A DNA stretch of 64,000 nucleotides from positions 6,944,001-7,008,000 of the forward strand of contig NZ_CP159534.1 in the NCBI RefSeq assembly GCF_040529335.1, written 5' to 3'. The notes beneath the pieces were generated by a model that saw nothing but the letters and a program-made list of their open reading frames with translations, was not told the DNA's origin and did not search any database. Of the stretch, positions 8,815 through 17,930 are shown piece after piece. The stretch is from Streptomyces sp. HUAS MG91 (GTDB lineage: Bacteria > Actinomycetota > Actinomycetes > Streptomycetales > Streptomycetaceae). The number at the start of each line of letters is the position of its first letter. The first letter of the stretch is position 1. The translations under genes and the position numbers were made by a program.

Positions 8815-10076
8815 ACACCCGTACCCGCACCCTCACGGCGGCAGCCGTGGCGGGGCTGCTGGCCCTCACCGCGGCCTGCAGTTCCAAGGCGAAGGACGAC
8901 AGCGAAGGCGACAAGCAGAGCGCGGGCGGGGTGAAGACCGGCCAGGGCATCTCCGGCAAGACGATCAACCTGGGCGTCCTCACCGACATGACCGGCGTCT
9001 ACGCCACGCTCGGCAAGAGCGTCACGCAGGCCCAGCAGCTGTACGTGAAGCAGACCAACGCCGCCGGCGGCATCTGCGGCTACCAGCTCAAGCTGACCGT
9101 CCGCGACCACGGCTACGACCCGCAGAAGGCCGTCGCCGGCTACACCGAGCTGGAGCCGAACGTGCTCGGCTTCACCCAGTTCATCGGCTCCCCGTTCGTC
9201 GCCGCCGTCGAGAAGCGCGTCGCCCAGGACAAGGCCCTTGTCCTGCCGCAGGCCTGGTCGGCGAATCTCCTCGGCAACCCCTACGTCCGCGTCATCGGGT
9301 CGACGTACGACTACGAGACCATCAACGCCGTCGACTTCCTGATCAAGGAGAAGGGTCTGAAGAAGGGCGACAAGCTCGGGCACGTCTACTTCGAGGGCGA
9401 CTACGGCGAGAACGCCCTCAAGGGCTCGAAGTACATCGCCGAGAAGGCCGGGCTCACCGTCGTCGAGCAGAAGATCAAGCCGACCGACAACGACATGACC
9501 GCCCAGGTCGCCGCCCTGAAGAAGGCGGGCGTCAAGGGCGTCGTGATCAGCGCGGGCCCGCGCCAGGCGGCCTCCCTCGTCGGGGTCGCGGCGGCGGCGA
9601 AGCTGGCCGCGCCCATCATCGGCAACAACTCGGCGTTCGCGCCCCAGCTGCTCGCCACCCAGGCCGGACCGGCCCTGATGAAGAACTACTGGGTCGCCTC
9701 GCCGTCGCTGCCCATCGGCGCCGACACCGCTGAGGCCAAGAAGCTGGTCGCCGACTACCGGAAGGCGTACCCGAAGGACTCCCTGGACAACGGCGTCGTC
9801 GCCGGCTGGACCGCCGCGTCCGCGTTCGGCGACGCCCTGAAGAAGGCCTGCGCCGACAAGGACCTGACCCGGGAGGGCGTCGACAAGGCGCTGCTGACCC
9901 TGAAGTCCTTCGACAACGGTTTCGGCACCGCGCAGGACTTCAGCGACCCCGACGCCCCGTCCTCGCGCGAGTCGGTCATCCTCCAGCCCGACAAGACGGC
10001 GGTCGGCGGCATGAAGGTCGTCCGTGAGGCGGGCGAGGCCGCGGAGGCCAAGGACTACGCCCCGTCGGCAGGCTGA
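8811..10076 (+). CDS. livK: Branched-chain amino-acid ABC transporter, substrate-binding lipoprotein LivK
   Basis: 421 residues. An N-terminal lipoprotein signal ends in the lipobox LTAAC with the acylated cysteine at residue 23. The mature part reads INLGVLTDMTGVYATLGKSV, typical of periplasmic-binding-fold type I receptors of the LivJ/LivK group. It would be anchored to the outer face of the membrane and deliver substrate to LivHM. Being last in the operon and followed by a strong terminator, it closes the unit. Substrate could be a branched-chain amino acid, another amino acid, or urea/short amides; the sequence does not decide. Confidence 0.93.
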   Translation: MNTRTRTLTAAAVAGLLALTAACSSKAKDDSEGDKQSAGGVKTGQGISGKTINLGVLTDMTGVYATLGKSVTQAQQLYVKQTNAAGGICGYQLKLTVRDHGYDPQKAVAGYTELEPNVLGFTQFIGSPFVAAVEKRVAQDKALVLPQAWSANLLGNPYVRVIGSTYDYETINAVDFLIKEKGLKKGDKLGHVYFEGDYGENALKGSKYIAEKAGLTVVEQKIKPTDNDMTAQVAALKKAGVKGVVISAGPRQAASLVGVAAAAKLAAPIIGNNSAFAPQLLATQAGPALMKNYWVASPSLPIGADTAEAKKLVADYRKAYPKDSLDNGVVAGWTAASAFGDALKKACADKDLTREGVDKALLTLKSFDNGFGTAQDFSDPDAPSSRESVILQPDKTAVGGMKVVREAGEAAEAKDYAPSAG

Positions 10077-10090
10077 TCCCGGCCACGCAC

Positions 10091-10130
10091 GAGGAAGGGC
10101 CCCGAACCGACCGGTTCGGGGCCCTTCCTC
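10091..10130. terminator. Bidirectional terminator between livK and pssA
   Basis: An 18-base perfect stem (10091-10108 with 10113-10130) closes on the tetraloop GACC. The arms begin GAGGAAGGGCCCCGAACC. It lies 14 bases past livK and 14 bases past the end of pssA on the other strand, so it can terminate both convergent transcripts. Confidence 0.9.
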
Positions 10131-10144
10131 ATGCGTCCGCGGGA

Positions 10145-10993
10145 CTACGGCAGCTGCGTCGCCCGCGCCTCGCGACGGTTGTCGCGGAAGTTGTTCACCC
10201 GGCGGGCCGTGGCGAACAGCGGGATGACCGCGCCGAGCACCAGCTGCAGCGCACAGCCGGTCTGGAGCAGCAGCTGGCCGCCGGGGGCGTCGAACGCCCA
10301 GGCCGCGAGCAGCGCCATGCTCAGCACGATCCACGACAGCATCGCGACGGCGAGGCGGCCGCGCGGCTTCGGGTACTCGACCCGGCTCACCATCAGCCAC
10401 GCCGTGCCGATGATCGCGAGGAGCGTCGCCACGAAGGGCAGCTCCAGCAGGACGATCGAGACGACCGTCAGCGCGCCGAACGGCGACGGCATGCCCTGGA
10501 ACGTGCCGTCCTTCACCGTCACGCACGAGAAGCGCGCGAGGCGCAGGACGACCGCCAGGAGGACCACGATGGCCCCCACCGCCGCCACTCTCTGGTGCGC
10601 GTCGTCGGCGACCATGCCGTAGACGAGCACGAAGTAGGCGGGCGCCAGGCCGAAGCTGATGAGGTCGGAGAGGTTGTCCAGCTCCGCGCCCATCGGCGAC
10701 GAACGCAGCTTGCGGGCCACCAGACCGTCGAACAGGTCGAAGATCGCGGCGGCCAGCATCAGGATCACGGCGGTCGCGGCGGAGTGCCGCGCCATGCCGG
10801 AGTCGTTGCTGCCCTGGATGTGCGGGATCAGGATGCCGGTCGTCGTGAAGTAGACCGCCATGAAGCCGCACGTGGCGTTGCCGAGCGTCAGGGTGTCCGC
10901 TATCGACAGACGCAGTGAGAGCGGCATCTCCTCCGCATCGTCACCGCCGTCGGCGGCGTCACCCGCCCAGGTCTGGGCCTCGGAATCAGTCAC
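10145..10993 (-). CDS. pssA: CDP-diacylglycerol-serine O-phosphatidyltransferase
   Basis: About 282 residues with several membrane segments. The CDP-alcohol phosphotransferase motif appears in full as DLFDGLVARKLRSSPMGAEL followed by DNLSD. It makes phosphatidylserine from CDP-diacylglycerol and serine in the membrane. The product is then decarboxylated by the Psd encoded immediately upstream in the same operon. The GTG at 10993 is chosen; a TTG six bases earlier (10999) is also in frame. Either start overlaps the end of psd by 8-14 bases, implying coupling. The acidic N-terminus (residues 10-22) is cytoplasmic. Confidence 0.93.
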   Translation of the reverse strand: MTDSEAQTWAGDAADGGDDAEEMPLSLRLSIADTLTLGNATCGFMAVYFTTTGILIPHIQGSNDSGMARHSAATAVILMLAAAIFDLFDGLVARKLRSSPMGAELDNLSDLISFGLAPAYFVLVYGMVADDAHQRVAAVGAIVVLLAVVLRLARFSCVTVKDGTFQGMPSPFGALTVVSIVLLELPFVATLLAIIGTAWLMVSRVEYPKPRGRLAVAMLSWIVLSMALLAAWAFDAPGGQLLLQTGCALQLVLGAVIPLFATARRVNNFRDNRREARATQLP

Positions 10994-11642
10994 GGTCAAT
11001 GCGAGTCACCCCCGCTGTCGTCTTCTGGCCGACCTCGACGTCGACCTCGACCCCTTCGGGAAGGTAGATGTCGACGCGCGACCCGAAGCGGATCAGCCCG
11101 ATGCGCTCGCCCTGCTCGACCTTCGTGCCCTGAGGGATGTAGGGAACGATACGGCGGGCGACGGCACCGGCGATCTGGATCATCTCGATGTCACCGAGCT
11201 CGGTGTCGAAGTGCCACACCACGCGCTCGTTGTTCTCGCTCTCCTTGTTGAAGGCGGGAACGAAGCCACCGGGGATGTGCTCGACCGACGTCACCGTGCC
11301 CGCGAGGGGAGCGCGGTTCACGTGCACGTTCAGCGGGCTCATGAAGATCGCGACACGGGTGCGACCGTCCTTCCACGGCATGATGCTCTGCACCACACCG
11401 TCGGCCGGGGAGATGACCCGGCCCGGGGCGATCTCGCGCTCGGGGTCCCGGAAGAACCACAGCATGCCGGCCGCCAGAGCGGTGGTCGGGACGGCGAGTG
11501 CTGCTGCCTTCTTGGAACGACGCGAGCGCGCCAGGCTCAGTGCGGCCGTGGCGACGGTCGGAAGAAGCCACGGCGATGCTCCGCGCGCAAGGCGACCACC
11601 GAGGAAGCCGTCGCGTGGTGCAGAGGTTTGGCTGTGGGGCAT
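10986..11642 (-). CDS. psd: Phosphatidylserine decarboxylase proenzyme
   Basis: 218 residues, the short form of the enzyme. The self-cleavage site is in IGLIRFGSRVDIYLPEG, where the Gly-Ser bond yields the beta chain and the pyruvoyl cofactor on the serine. The segments ISPADGVVQSI and RVAIFMSPLNVHVNRAP are conserved in the family, as is the N-terminal hydrophobic anchor. It converts phosphatidylserine to phosphatidylethanolamine. It is the first gene of the psd-pssA pair; the ATG at 11642 has GAAGG upstream. Confidence 0.94.
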   Translation of the reverse strand: MPHSQTSAPRDGFLGGRLARGASPWLLPTVATAALSLARSRRSKKAAALAVPTTALAAGMLWFFRDPEREIAPGRVISPADGVVQSIMPWKDGRTRVAIFMSPLNVHVNRAPLAGTVTSVEHIPGGFVPAFNKESENNERVVWHFDTELGDIEMIQIAGAVARRIVPYIPQGTKVEQGERIGLIRFGSRVDIYLPEGVEVDVEVGQKTTAGVTRIDRD

Positions 11643-11792
11643 GGATGACCTTCGTAGCGGATGAGGCCGCGCTGGTTACGGGGGGACGGCGGCTTTTCCC
11701 GGGATGCTATCGGTTGCGAGCCACAACTGGGCAAGCCAGGAAGCGACATCAGGCTGTGAGGCTCGGCCGAAGAGTGCCTACGGGGTGTGATC

Positions 11793-11806
11793 TTCTTCGC
11801 GAAGAA
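11793..11806. promoter_or_regulatory. 14-base palindrome between the acyl-CoA dehydrogenase and psd
   Basis: TTCTTCGCGAAGAA is a perfect palindrome 32 bases beyond the acyl-CoA dehydrogenase stop and 150 bases upstream of psd. It lies in a relatively AT-rich patch. It could be a weak terminator hairpin or an operator of the psd promoter; the sequence does not decide. Confidence 0.35.
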
Positions 11807-11837
11807 AATACCCCCAATTAGGACACTTCGGATGTAC

Positions 11838-13043
11838 TCAGCCTTGGAAGCGGTACTCCTCGAGCAGTCGGCGCCCAATGATCATTTTCTGGATCTCGGC
11901 GGTACCTTCGCCGATCAACAACATGGGAGCCTCGCGGTACAGGCGCTCGATCTCGTACTCCTTCGAGAACCCGTAGCCGCCATGAATGCGGAACGCGTCC
12001 TCCACGACTTCTTTGCAGTATTCGGAGGCCAGGTACTTGGCCATTCCCGCTTCGAGGTCGTTTCGTTCCCCGGAGTCCTTTTTGCGTGCTGCATTCACCA
12101 TCATCGCATGGGCGGCTTCCACCTTGGTGGCCATCTCGGCCAGCTTGAACTGGATCGCCTGGTGCTGAGCGATGGGCTTTCCGAAAGTGTGCCGTTGCTG
12201 GGCGTAAGCGACACCCAGCTCAAATGCACGCTGTGCGACGCCGCAACCACGCGCCGCCACATTTACCCGCCCGACTTCGACACCGTCCATCATTTGGTAA
12301 AACCCTCGGCCGGTGGTGCCCCCCAGCACGCGATTGGCTGGAATACGTAGCCCGTCCATGATGAGTTCGGTGGTGTCGACCCCCTTGTAACCCATCTTGT
12401 CGATCTTCCCGGGGATGGTCAGGCCCGGCCGGACCTCGCCGAACCCGGGCTCCTTCTCCACCAGGAAGGTGGTCATCGACTTGTGCGGGGCCGTGCCCTC
12501 GGGATGACCTTCGTCACTTCGCGTGAGAACCGCCACAAGCGTTGACGTGCCGCCGTTCGTCAACCACATCTTCTGGCCGTTCAGGACGTATTCGTCGCCG
12601 TCCTTGACCGCCTTCGACGTGATCGCCGACACATCCGAGCCGAGCCCCGGCTCGGACATCGAGAACGCGCCACGCACCTCGCCGAGCGCCATCCGCGGCA
12701 GGAAGTGCTCCTTCTGCTCCTGCGTCCCGTGCTGCTTCAGCATGTAGGCCACGATGAAGTGGGTGTTGATGATGCCGGAGACCGACATCCAGCCACGCGC
12801 TATCTCCTCCACGCACAGCGCGTAGGTGAGCAGCGACTCGCCCAGGCCCCCGTACTCCTCGGGGATCATGAGACCGAACAGGCCCAGCTCCTTGAGCCCG
12901 TCGACGATCTCCTGCGGGTACTCGTCGCGGTGCTCCAGCTCGGTCGCGACCGGGATGATCTCCTTGTCCACGAAGTCCCGGACGGTGGAGAGGATCTCCT
13001 GTTGCACGTCGTTGAGGCCGTGGGTCTGGGCGAGTCGGCTCAT
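11838..13043 (-). CDS. Acyl-CoA dehydrogenase, probable methylsuccinyl-CoA dehydrogenase
   Basis: 401 residues with the usual three-domain acyl-CoA dehydrogenase layout. FSMSEPGLGSDVSAI and KMWLTNG are FAD/substrate contacts. IGEGTAEIQKMIIGRRLL near the C-terminus carries the glutamate that serves as catalytic base in short-chain members. As the last gene of the ccr-meaA-citE-maoC operon it most likely oxidises methylsuccinyl-CoA to mesaconyl-CoA. The Rhodobacter enzyme is considerably longer, so the assignment rests on context. The 3' half (about 11838-12540) has many A/T third-position codons such as AAA, ATT and TTG, unlike its 5' half and neighbours. It starts 2 bases after the MaoC gene. 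Confidence 0.88.
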   Translation of the reverse strand: MSRLAQTHGLNDVQQEILSTVRDFVDKEIIPVATELEHRDEYPQEIVDGLKELGLFGLMIPEEYGGLGESLLTYALCVEEIARGWMSVSGIINTHFIVAYMLKQHGTQEQKEHFLPRMALGEVRGAFSMSEPGLGSDVSAITSKAVKDGDEYVLNGQKMWLTNGGTSTLVAVLTRSDEGHPEGTAPHKSMTTFLVEKEPGFGEVRPGLTIPGKIDKMGYKGVDTTELIMDGLRIPANRVLGGTTGRGFYQMMDGVEVGRVNVAARGCGVAQRAFELGVAYAQQRHTFGKPIAQHQAIQFKLAEMATKVEAAHAMMVNAARKKDSGERNDLEAGMAKYLASEYCKEVVEDAFRIHGGYGFSKEYEIERLYREAPMLLIGEGTAEIQKMIIGRRLLEEYRFQG

Positions 13044-13045
13044 GG

Positions 13046-13555
13046 TTACTTGCTCTCCCGAAGTTCCGGGCGGCCGGGCTGCTCGCCGCCGCGCTCCTTG
13101 ATGTACGTCTCGGTGGGCACCATCACCTTGCGGCGGAACACGCAGACGAGCGTGCCGTCCTGCTTGTAGCCCTTGGTCTCCACGTGGACGATCCCGCGGT
13201 CGCTCTTGGACCGGGACGGCGTCTTGTCGAGGACCGTGGTCTCGCCGTAGATGGTGTCGCCGTGGAAGGTCGGCGCCACGTGCTTGAGCGACTCGATCTC
13301 CAGGTTGGCGATCGCCTTGCCCGACACGTCCGGGACCGACATCCCGAGCAGCAGGGAGTAGATGTAGTTGCCCACGACGACGTTCTTGCCGAAGTCCGTG
13401 GTGCTCTCGGCGTAGTTGCTGTCCAGGTGGAGCGGGTGGTGGTTCATCGTGAGCAGACAGAAGAGGTGGTCGTCGTACTCGGTGACCGTCTTCCCGGGCC
13501 AGTGCTTGTAGACGTCCCCGACGGTGAACTCTTCGTAGGTGCGGCCGAATTGCAT
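13046..13555 (-). CDS. MaoC-family dehydratase, probable mesaconyl-CoA hydratase
   Basis: 169 residues from the ATG at 13555, which has GGAGG ten bases upstream. A GTG at 13564, overlapping the previous stop as GTGA, is an alternative start. The hot-dog-fold hydratase motif is seen in LLTMNHHPLHLDSNYAE with the FGKNVVVGNYIYSLLLGM segment after it. Between the CitE-type lyase and the acyl-CoA dehydrogenase of an ethylmalonyl-CoA operon, the expected role is hydration of mesaconyl-CoA to methylmalyl-CoA. The C-terminal tail is charged and probably disordered. Confidence 0.88.
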   Translation of the reverse strand: MQFGRTYEEFTVGDVYKHWPGKTVTEYDDHLFCLLTMNHHPLHLDSNYAESTTDFGKNVVVGNYIYSLLLGMSVPDVSGKAIANLEIESLKHVAPTFHGDTIYGETTVLDKTPSRSKSDRGIVHVETKGYKQDGTLVCVFRRKVMVPTETYIKERGGEQPGRPELRESK

Positions 13556-13560
13556 GGTCG

Positions 13561-14526
13561 TCACGCCTCCGGGGCTTCGAACTTCGACGTGCGCCGCATG
13601 CCGGCCGCGCGTCCCTTCCCGGAGATGACCAGCGCCATCTTCCGGCTGGCCTCGTCGATCATCTCGTCGCCGAGCATCGCCGAGCCCTTCTTGCCGCCCG
13701 CCTCGGACGTGTAGTAGTCGTACGCGTCCAGGATCAGCTCGGCGTGGTCGAAGTCCTCCTGCGACGGCGAGAAGATCTCGTTCGACGCCTCGACCTGGCC
13801 CGGGTGCAGCACCCACTTGCCGTCGAAGCCGAGGGCCGCGGCGCGCTGGGCGACCTCGCGGTAGCCCTCCACGTTGCGGATCTGGAGGTAGGGGCCGTCG
13901 ATCGCCTGGAGGTCGTTGGCGCGGGCCGCCATCAGGATCTTCATCAGGATGTAGTGGTAGGCGTCGGCGCCGTAGCCGGGCGGCTGCTCGCCGACGACCA
14001 GCGACTTCATGTTGATGGACGCCATGAAGTCGGCCGGGCCGAAGATGATCGTCTCGACGCGCGGGGAGGCCTCCGCGATCGCGTTGACGTTGTTCAGGCC
14101 CTTGGCGTTCTCGATCTGCGCCTCGATGCCGATCTTGCCGACCTCGAAGCCCATCGTCTTCTCGATCTGGGTGAGCAGCAGGTCGAGCGCGACCACCTGG
14201 TCGGCCGTCTGGACCTTCGGCAGCATGATGCAGTCGAGGTTCTGGCCCGCGCCCTCGACGACGGTCACGACGTCGCGGTACGTCCACTCGGTCGTCCAGT
14301 CGTTGACCCGCACGACGCGCGTCTTGCCCGTCCAGTCGCCCTCGTTGAGGAACTTGACGATGGTGTGCCGCGCCTCCGGCTTGGCGAGCGGCGCACAGGC
14401 GTCCTCCAGGTCCAGGAAGACCTGGTCGGCCGGCAGACCCTGGGCCTTCTCCAGGAAGCGCGGGTTGCTTCCCGGCACCGCGAGGCAGGAGCGGCGCGGC
14501 CGGAGACGGTTGACGGGGCTGGTCAT
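13561..14526 (-). CDS. CitE-type lyase, probable malyl-CoA/beta-methylmalyl-CoA lyase
   Basis: 321 residues of the HpcH/HpaI-CitE TIM-barrel family. RRSCLAVPGSNPRFLEKAQG at the N-terminus, QVFLDLEDACAPLAKPEAR and EAQIENAKGLNNVNAIA supply the acidic residues that bind Mg2+. FDGKWVLHPGQVEASNEIF is also family-conserved. In this operon it should split methylmalyl-CoA into propionyl-CoA and glyoxylate. The ATG at 14526 overlaps the meaA stop as ATGA. The 5'-most genes of the same operon make its substrate precursor. Confidence 0.9.
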   Translation of the reverse strand: MTSPVNRLRPRRSCLAVPGSNPRFLEKAQGLPADQVFLDLEDACAPLAKPEARHTIVKFLNEGDWTGKTRVVRVNDWTTEWTYRDVVTVVEGAGQNLDCIMLPKVQTADQVVALDLLLTQIEKTMGFEVGKIGIEAQIENAKGLNNVNAIAEASPRVETIIFGPADFMASINMKSLVVGEQPPGYGADAYHYILMKILMAARANDLQAIDGPYLQIRNVEGYREVAQRAAALGFDGKWVLHPGQVEASNEIFSPSQEDFDHAELILDAYDYYTSEAGGKKGSAMLGDEMIDEASRKMALVISGKGRAAGMRRTSKFEAPEA

Positions 14527-16571
14527 GCGGGGACCTCCAACGGGTCGAGGTGGTTCGCTTTCCGGATCTCGTCGACGATACGGCCGATGATCTCCGTGAT
14601 GCCGAAGTCCTTGGGGGTGAAGACGGCGGCGACACCCGCCCGCTTCAGTTCCTCGGCGTCGGCGTTCGGAATGATGCCGCCGACGATCACGGGGATGTCG
14701 GTGGCGCCCGCCTCGCGCAGCCGGTCCAGGACATCGGGCACCAGCTCGGCGTGCGACCCGGAGAGGATCGACAGGCCGACGCAGTGCACGTCCTCGGCGA
14801 GCGCGGCGGACACGATCTGGTCGGGGGTGAGGCGGATGCCCTGGTAGACCACCTCGAACCCGGCGTCGCGGGCCCGGACGGCGATCTGCTCGGCGCCGTT
14901 GGAGTGGCCGTCCAGGCCCGGCTTGCCGACCAGCAGGCGCAGCTTGCCGCCCAGCTCGTCCCCGGTGCGGCGGACCTTCTCGCGGACGAGGGCGAGAGGG
15001 GTGCCCTCCTCCGCGGTCACCGCGACCGGCGCCGAGGAGACGCCCGTGGGCGCCCGGAACTCGCCGAAGACCTCGCGCAGCGCCCCGGCCCACTCGCCGG
15101 TCGTGACCCCGGCGCGGGCGCACTCCAGGGTCGCCTCCATCAGGTTCTCGTCGCCGGCCGCGGCCTCCTTGAGGCGCTCCAGGGTCTGCTGGGTGGTCGG
15201 GTAGTGGAACGGGTCGCCCATGCCCTGGCGGTCCGTCGACTCCTGACGGGTGGTGCGCCACTCCTCGATGGCCGCGATCACGCCCGCCTCGACCCCGTGG
15301 TCCACCGTCATGATGGCGGTGTCCAGATCGGCGGTGAGCGGGTTCGGCTCGGTGCCCTCGTAGCAGTTCACACCGATGATCTTCTCCTCGCCGGCCTCGA
15401 TCCGCGCCCGCCGCTCGGCGTGCGAGGAGACCAGCTGGGACTTCAGGTACCCCGACTCGACGGCGGCCATCGCGCCGCCCATCTCCTGGATCCGGTCGAT
15501 CTCGGCGAAGGACTCGGCGACCAGTTCGTCGACCTTCTTCTCGATGACGTGCGAGCCCGCGAAGATGTCCTCGTACTCCAGGAGGTCGCTCTCGTGGGCG
15601 AGGACCTGCTGGATGCGCAGCGACCACTGCTGGTCCCAGGGCCGGGGGAGGCCCAGCGCCTCGTTCCAGGCCGGGAGCTGGACGGCACGGGCCCGCGCGT
15701 CCTTCGAGAGCGTCACGGCCAGCATCTCCAGGACGATCCGCTGGACGTTGTTCTCGGGCTGGGCCTCCGTCAGCCCCAGCGAGTTGACCTGCACGCCGTA
15801 CCGGAAGCGGCGCTGCTTCGCGTTCTCGATGCCGTACCGCTCGCGCGTGATCCTGTCCCAGATCCGCCCGAACGCCCGCATCTTGCACATCTCCTCGATG
15901 AAGCGGACTCCCGCGTTCACGAAGAAGGAGATGCGGGCCACGACGTCCCCGAACTTCTCGGCGGGGACCTGCCCTGAGTCGCGTACGGCATCGAGAACGG
16001 CGATGGCGGTGGACATCGCGTACGCGATCTCCTGGACCGGTGTGGCCCCCGCCTCCTGAAGGTGGTACGAGCAGATGTTGATCGGGTTCCACTTGGGGAT
16101 GTTCGACACCGTGTAGGCGATCATGTCGGTCGTCAGCCGGAGGGAGGGTCCCGGCGGGAACACGTGGGTGCCCCGCGACAGGTACTCCTTGACGATGTCG
16201 TTCTGCGTGGTGCCCTGGAGCGTGGCGATGTCCACGCCCTGCTCCTCGGCGACGACCTGATAGAGCGCCAGAAGCCACATGGCCGTGGCGTTGATGGTCA
16301 TCGAGGTGTTCATCTGCTCCAGGGGGATGTCCTGGAACAGGCGCCGCATGTCACCGAGGTGGGACACCGGGACGCCGACCCGGCCGACCTCGCCGCGGGC
16401 GAGGATGTGGTCGGGGTCGTACCCGGTCTGGGTCGGCAGGTCGAAGGCGACCGACAGACCCGTCTGGCCCTTGGCGAGATTGCGGCGGTACAGCTCGTTG
16501 GACGCCTCGGCCGTGGAGTGACCGGCGTAGGTGCGCATCAGCCACGGCCGGTCCTTCTGACGCTCAGTCAT
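14523..16571 (-). CDS. meaA: Ethylmalonyl-CoA mutase (MeaA/Ecm)
   Basis: 682 residues. The N-terminal barrel begins MTERQKDRPWLMRTYAGHST and includes LSVAFDLPTQTGYDPDH. The C-terminal cobalamin domain (about residues 545-675) has GKPGLDGHSNGAEQIA, the DxHxxG motif whose histidine ligates cobalt, followed by SILSGSH and VGGIIP. It is shorter than methylmalonyl-CoA mutase large subunits, as expected for MeaA. It rearranges ethylmalonyl-CoA to methylsuccinyl-CoA. It starts 21 bases after ccr and overlaps the citE-like gene. Confidence 0.95.
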   Translation of the reverse strand: MTERQKDRPWLMRTYAGHSTAEASNELYRRNLAKGQTGLSVAFDLPTQTGYDPDHILARGEVGRVGVPVSHLGDMRRLFQDIPLEQMNTSMTINATAMWLLALYQVVAEEQGVDIATLQGTTQNDIVKEYLSRGTHVFPPGPSLRLTTDMIAYTVSNIPKWNPINICSYHLQEAGATPVQEIAYAMSTAIAVLDAVRDSGQVPAEKFGDVVARISFFVNAGVRFIEEMCKMRAFGRIWDRITRERYGIENAKQRRFRYGVQVNSLGLTEAQPENNVQRIVLEMLAVTLSKDARARAVQLPAWNEALGLPRPWDQQWSLRIQQVLAHESDLLEYEDIFAGSHVIEKKVDELVAESFAEIDRIQEMGGAMAAVESGYLKSQLVSSHAERRARIEAGEEKIIGVNCYEGTEPNPLTADLDTAIMTVDHGVEAGVIAAIEEWRTTRQESTDRQGMGDPFHYPTTQQTLERLKEAAAGDENLMEATLECARAGVTTGEWAGALREVFGEFRAPTGVSSAPVAVTAEEGTPLALVREKVRRTGDELGGKLRLLVGKPGLDGHSNGAEQIAVRARDAGFEVVYQGIRLTPDQIVSAALAEDVHCVGLSILSGSHAELVPDVLDRLREAGATDIPVIVGGIIPNADAEELKRAGVAAVFTPKDFGITEIIGRIVDEIRKANHLDPLEVPA

Positions 16572-16592
16572 GAGCCGGTGAACCTCCGTCGG

Positions 16593-17930
16593 TCAGATGT
16601 TGCGGAAGCGGTTGATGGCGTCGATGTGCTGGGCGCGCTTCTCGTGGTCGCGCACGCCCAGGCCCTCCTCGGGGGCGAGCGCGAGGACGCCGACCTTGCC
16701 CTGGTGGGCGTTGCGGTGCACGTCGTGGGCGGCCTGGCCGGTGTCCTCCAGGGAGTACACCTTCGAAAGGGTCGGGTGGATCTTGCCCTTGGCGATCAGG
16801 CGGTTGGCCTCCCACGCCTCGCGGTAGTTGGCGAAGTGGGAGCCGATGATCCGCTTCAGCGACATCCACAGGTAGCGGTTGTCGTACTCGTGCATGTAGC
16901 CCGAGGTGGAGGCGCAGGTGGTGATGGTGCCGCCCTTGCGCGTGACGAAGACGGAGGCGCCGAAGGTCTCGCGGCCGGGGTGCTCGAAGACGATGTCGAT
17001 GTCCTCGCCGCCGGTCAGGTCGCGGATGCGCTTGCCGAAGCGCTTCCACTCCTTGGGGTCCTGGGTCTGCTCGTCCTTCCAGAACTTGTAGCCCTCGGCG
17101 CTGCGGTCGATGATCGCCTCGGCGCCCATCGAGCGGCAGATGTCCGCCTTCTGGTCGCTGGAGACGACACAGATCGGGTTGGCGCCGCCGGCGAGGGCGA
17201 ACTGGGTGGCGTAACTGCCGAGTCCGCCGGAGGCGCCCCAGATCAGGACGTTGTCGCCCTGCTTCATGCCGGCGCCGTTGCGCGAGACCAGCTGGCGGTA
17301 CGCGGTCGAGTTCACGAGGCCGGGTGCGGCGGCCTCCTCCCAGCTGAGGTGGTCCGGCTTCGGCATCAGCTGGTTGGACTTGACGAGCGCGATCTCGGCG
17401 AGGCCGCCGAAGTTGGTCTCGAAGCCCCAGATGCGCTGCTCGGGGTCGAGCATCGTGTCGTTGTGCCCGTCGGAGGACTCCAGTTCGACGGAGAGGCAGT
17501 GCGCGACGACCTCGTCGCCGGGCTTCCAGGCGTTGACGCCCGGGCCGGTGCGCAGGACGACGCCCGCGAGGTCGGAGCCGATGATGTGGTACGGCAGGTC
17601 GTGCCGCTTGGCCAGGTCGTTCGTGCGGCCGTAGCGCTCCAGGAACCCGAAGGTGGAGAGCGGTTCGAAGATCGAGGTCCACACCGAGTTGTAGTTCACG
17701 GAGGAGGCCATGACGGCCACGAGCGCCTCGCCCGGGCCGAGTTCGGGCACCGGGACCTCGTCCAGGTGGATCGACTTGCGCGGGTCCTTCTCGCGCGTGG
17801 TGAGTCCTTCGAACATCTCCGTCTCGTCCTTGTGCACGGTGATCGCGCGGTACGAGTCGGGGATCGGCAGAGCGGCGAAGTCGGCAGACGTGGCGGTCTG
17901 CGACTGAATCGCGTCCAGGATGTCCTTCAC
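16593..17930 (-). CDS. ccr: Crotonyl-CoA carboxylase/reductase
   Basis: 445 residues from the GTG at 17930, which has GGAGG seven bases upstream; the long in-frame N-terminal extension beyond it lacks family character. The zinc-independent MDR fold is seen in IWGASGGLGSYATQFALAGG (NADPH) and in HIIGSDLAGVVLRTG. The FETNFGGLAEIALVKSNQLM and GHNDTMLDPEQRIWG segments are Ccr-specific. It reductively carboxylates crotonyl-CoA to ethylmalonyl-CoA, the committing step of the pathway and a source of extender units for polyketides. It is the first gene of the operon; the 600-base leader region upstream carries palindromes. Confidence 0.96.
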   Translation of the reverse strand: MKDILDAIQSQTATSADFAALPIPDSYRAITVHKDETEMFEGLTTREKDPRKSIHLDEVPVPELGPGEALVAVMASSVNYNSVWTSIFEPLSTFGFLERYGRTNDLAKRHDLPYHIIGSDLAGVVLRTGPGVNAWKPGDEVVAHCLSVELESSDGHNDTMLDPEQRIWGFETNFGGLAEIALVKSNQLMPKPDHLSWEEAAAPGLVNSTAYRQLVSRNGAGMKQGDNVLIWGASGGLGSYATQFALAGGANPICVVSSDQKADICRSMGAEAIIDRSAEGYKFWKDEQTQDPKEWKRFGKRIRDLTGGEDIDIVFEHPGRETFGASVFVTRKGGTITTCASTSGYMHEYDNRYLWMSLKRIIGSHFANYREAWEANRLIAKGKIHPTLSKVYSLEDTGQAAHDVHRNAHQGKVGVLALAPEEGLGVRDHEKRAQHIDAINRFRNI

